From DASWIV01 sp036397475 (GTDB lineage Bacteria; JAJVIF01; JAPKYR01): a stretch of 15,326 nucleotides of DNA. Where the stretch lies: NCBI GenBank assembly GCA_036397475.1, contig DASWIV010000077.1:1-15326 (forward strand), in the 5' to 3' direction. Below the pieces are notes generated by a model that had not been told where the DNA came from, ran no database searches, and worked only from the letters and a program-made list of their open reading frames with translations. Each line of letters begins with the position of its first letter. Within the stretch, counting starts at the first letter, position 1. Positions 15,162-15,326 of this stretch are shown one piece after another. The position numbers and the translations under genes were made by a program.

Positions 15162-15326
15162 ATGGAAAAAGTAAACCTGAAAGAAAAATTCGGGCTGTTC
15201 GACGAGGTTTATGTGCCGAAAATTGTCGGGGAGCTCAACGGGCAGTATGTGAAGATCGGGAGGGTCAAGGGTCCGTATGTCTGGCATTCTCACAGGTATG
15301 AGGACGAATTGTTCCTTGTCGTGAAG
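15162..15326 (+). CDS. Cupin-fold protein, N-terminal part (runs off window)
   Basis: The visible 55 residues begin MEKVNLKEKFGLFDEVYVPK and continue through IVGELNGQYVKIGRVKG to VWHSHRYEDELFLVVK at the edge. The WHSH-x(2)-ED-E-x-F-x-V pattern is cupin motif 1, G(X)5HXH(X)3,4E(X)6G, with metal ligands in H-x-H and the Glu. Small one-domain relatives (about 110-120 residues) are annotated as cupins or mannose-6-phosphate isomerase-like proteins and are of unknown role. No ribosome-binding site precedes the ATG, and the TATAAT ends six bases before it, so the message is probably leaderless. Confidence 0.8.
   Translation, partial: MEKVNLKEKFGLFDEVYVPKIVGELNGQYVKIGRVKGPYVWHSHRYEDELFLVVK

Overview
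The window looks like a chromosomal segment of an uncultured Gram-negative bacterium of roughly medium G+C. Two lipoprotein-type leaders, a c-type cytochrome, an AsmA/TamB-like envelope protein and a secreted tricorn-type protease all point to a two-membrane cell with a busy periplasm. I cannot place it in a phylum. The remote similarity of the lipoproteins and the lack of a familiar gene order suggest a candidate phylum, but that is only an inference. Both Shine-Dalgarno-led genes and apparently leaderless genes are present, with TATAAT-like -10 boxes.

Layout. Positions 1-150 hold the tail of an ISKra4-like transposase. A plus-strand operon (270-4836) follows: an AsmA/TamB-like protein, the catalytic chain of methylmalonyl-CoA mutase without a B12 domain, and a pyrimidine-nucleoside phosphorylase joined to it by an ATGA overlap. 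A separately promoted c-type cytochrome lipoprotein (4911-5429) converges on a large minus-strand lipoprotein with a Kre9-like domain and a PD40 propeller (5447-7870). A shared upstream region divides that gene from a plus-strand ferredoxin-NADP reductase (7990-8811). A degenerate 54-55 bp tandem repeat sits between the reductase and a convergent amidohydrolase (8970-10139, minus). A 427 bp divergent gap carries a second tandem repeat (44 bp x 3). It leads to a 1142-residue tricorn-like S41 protease (10567-13995).

Only 2 bp after the protease stop codon lies the left end of an IS3-family element with an orphan, shortened orfA and no orfB. A minus-strand pair follows, a GNAT acetyltransferase and a conserved 104-residue protein. 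The window closes with a divergent, probably leaderless cupin gene cut by the right edge.

How the genes fit together. The mutase can feed propionyl-CoA/methylmalonyl-CoA carbon into succinyl-CoA, given a B12-binding small subunit encoded elsewhere. The phosphorylase salvages pyrimidine nucleosides and releases (deoxy)ribose-1-phosphate. The tricorn-like protease, the amidohydrolase and the PD40 lipoprotein would suit a scavenger of peptides and organic matter. I found no defence system, CRISPR array, prophage or biosynthetic cluster. The less ordinary signals are the two tandem-repeat blocks, the acidic insertion in the secreted tricorn, the R-to-H change in the mutase CoA-binding region, the orphan orfA and the leaderless starts.
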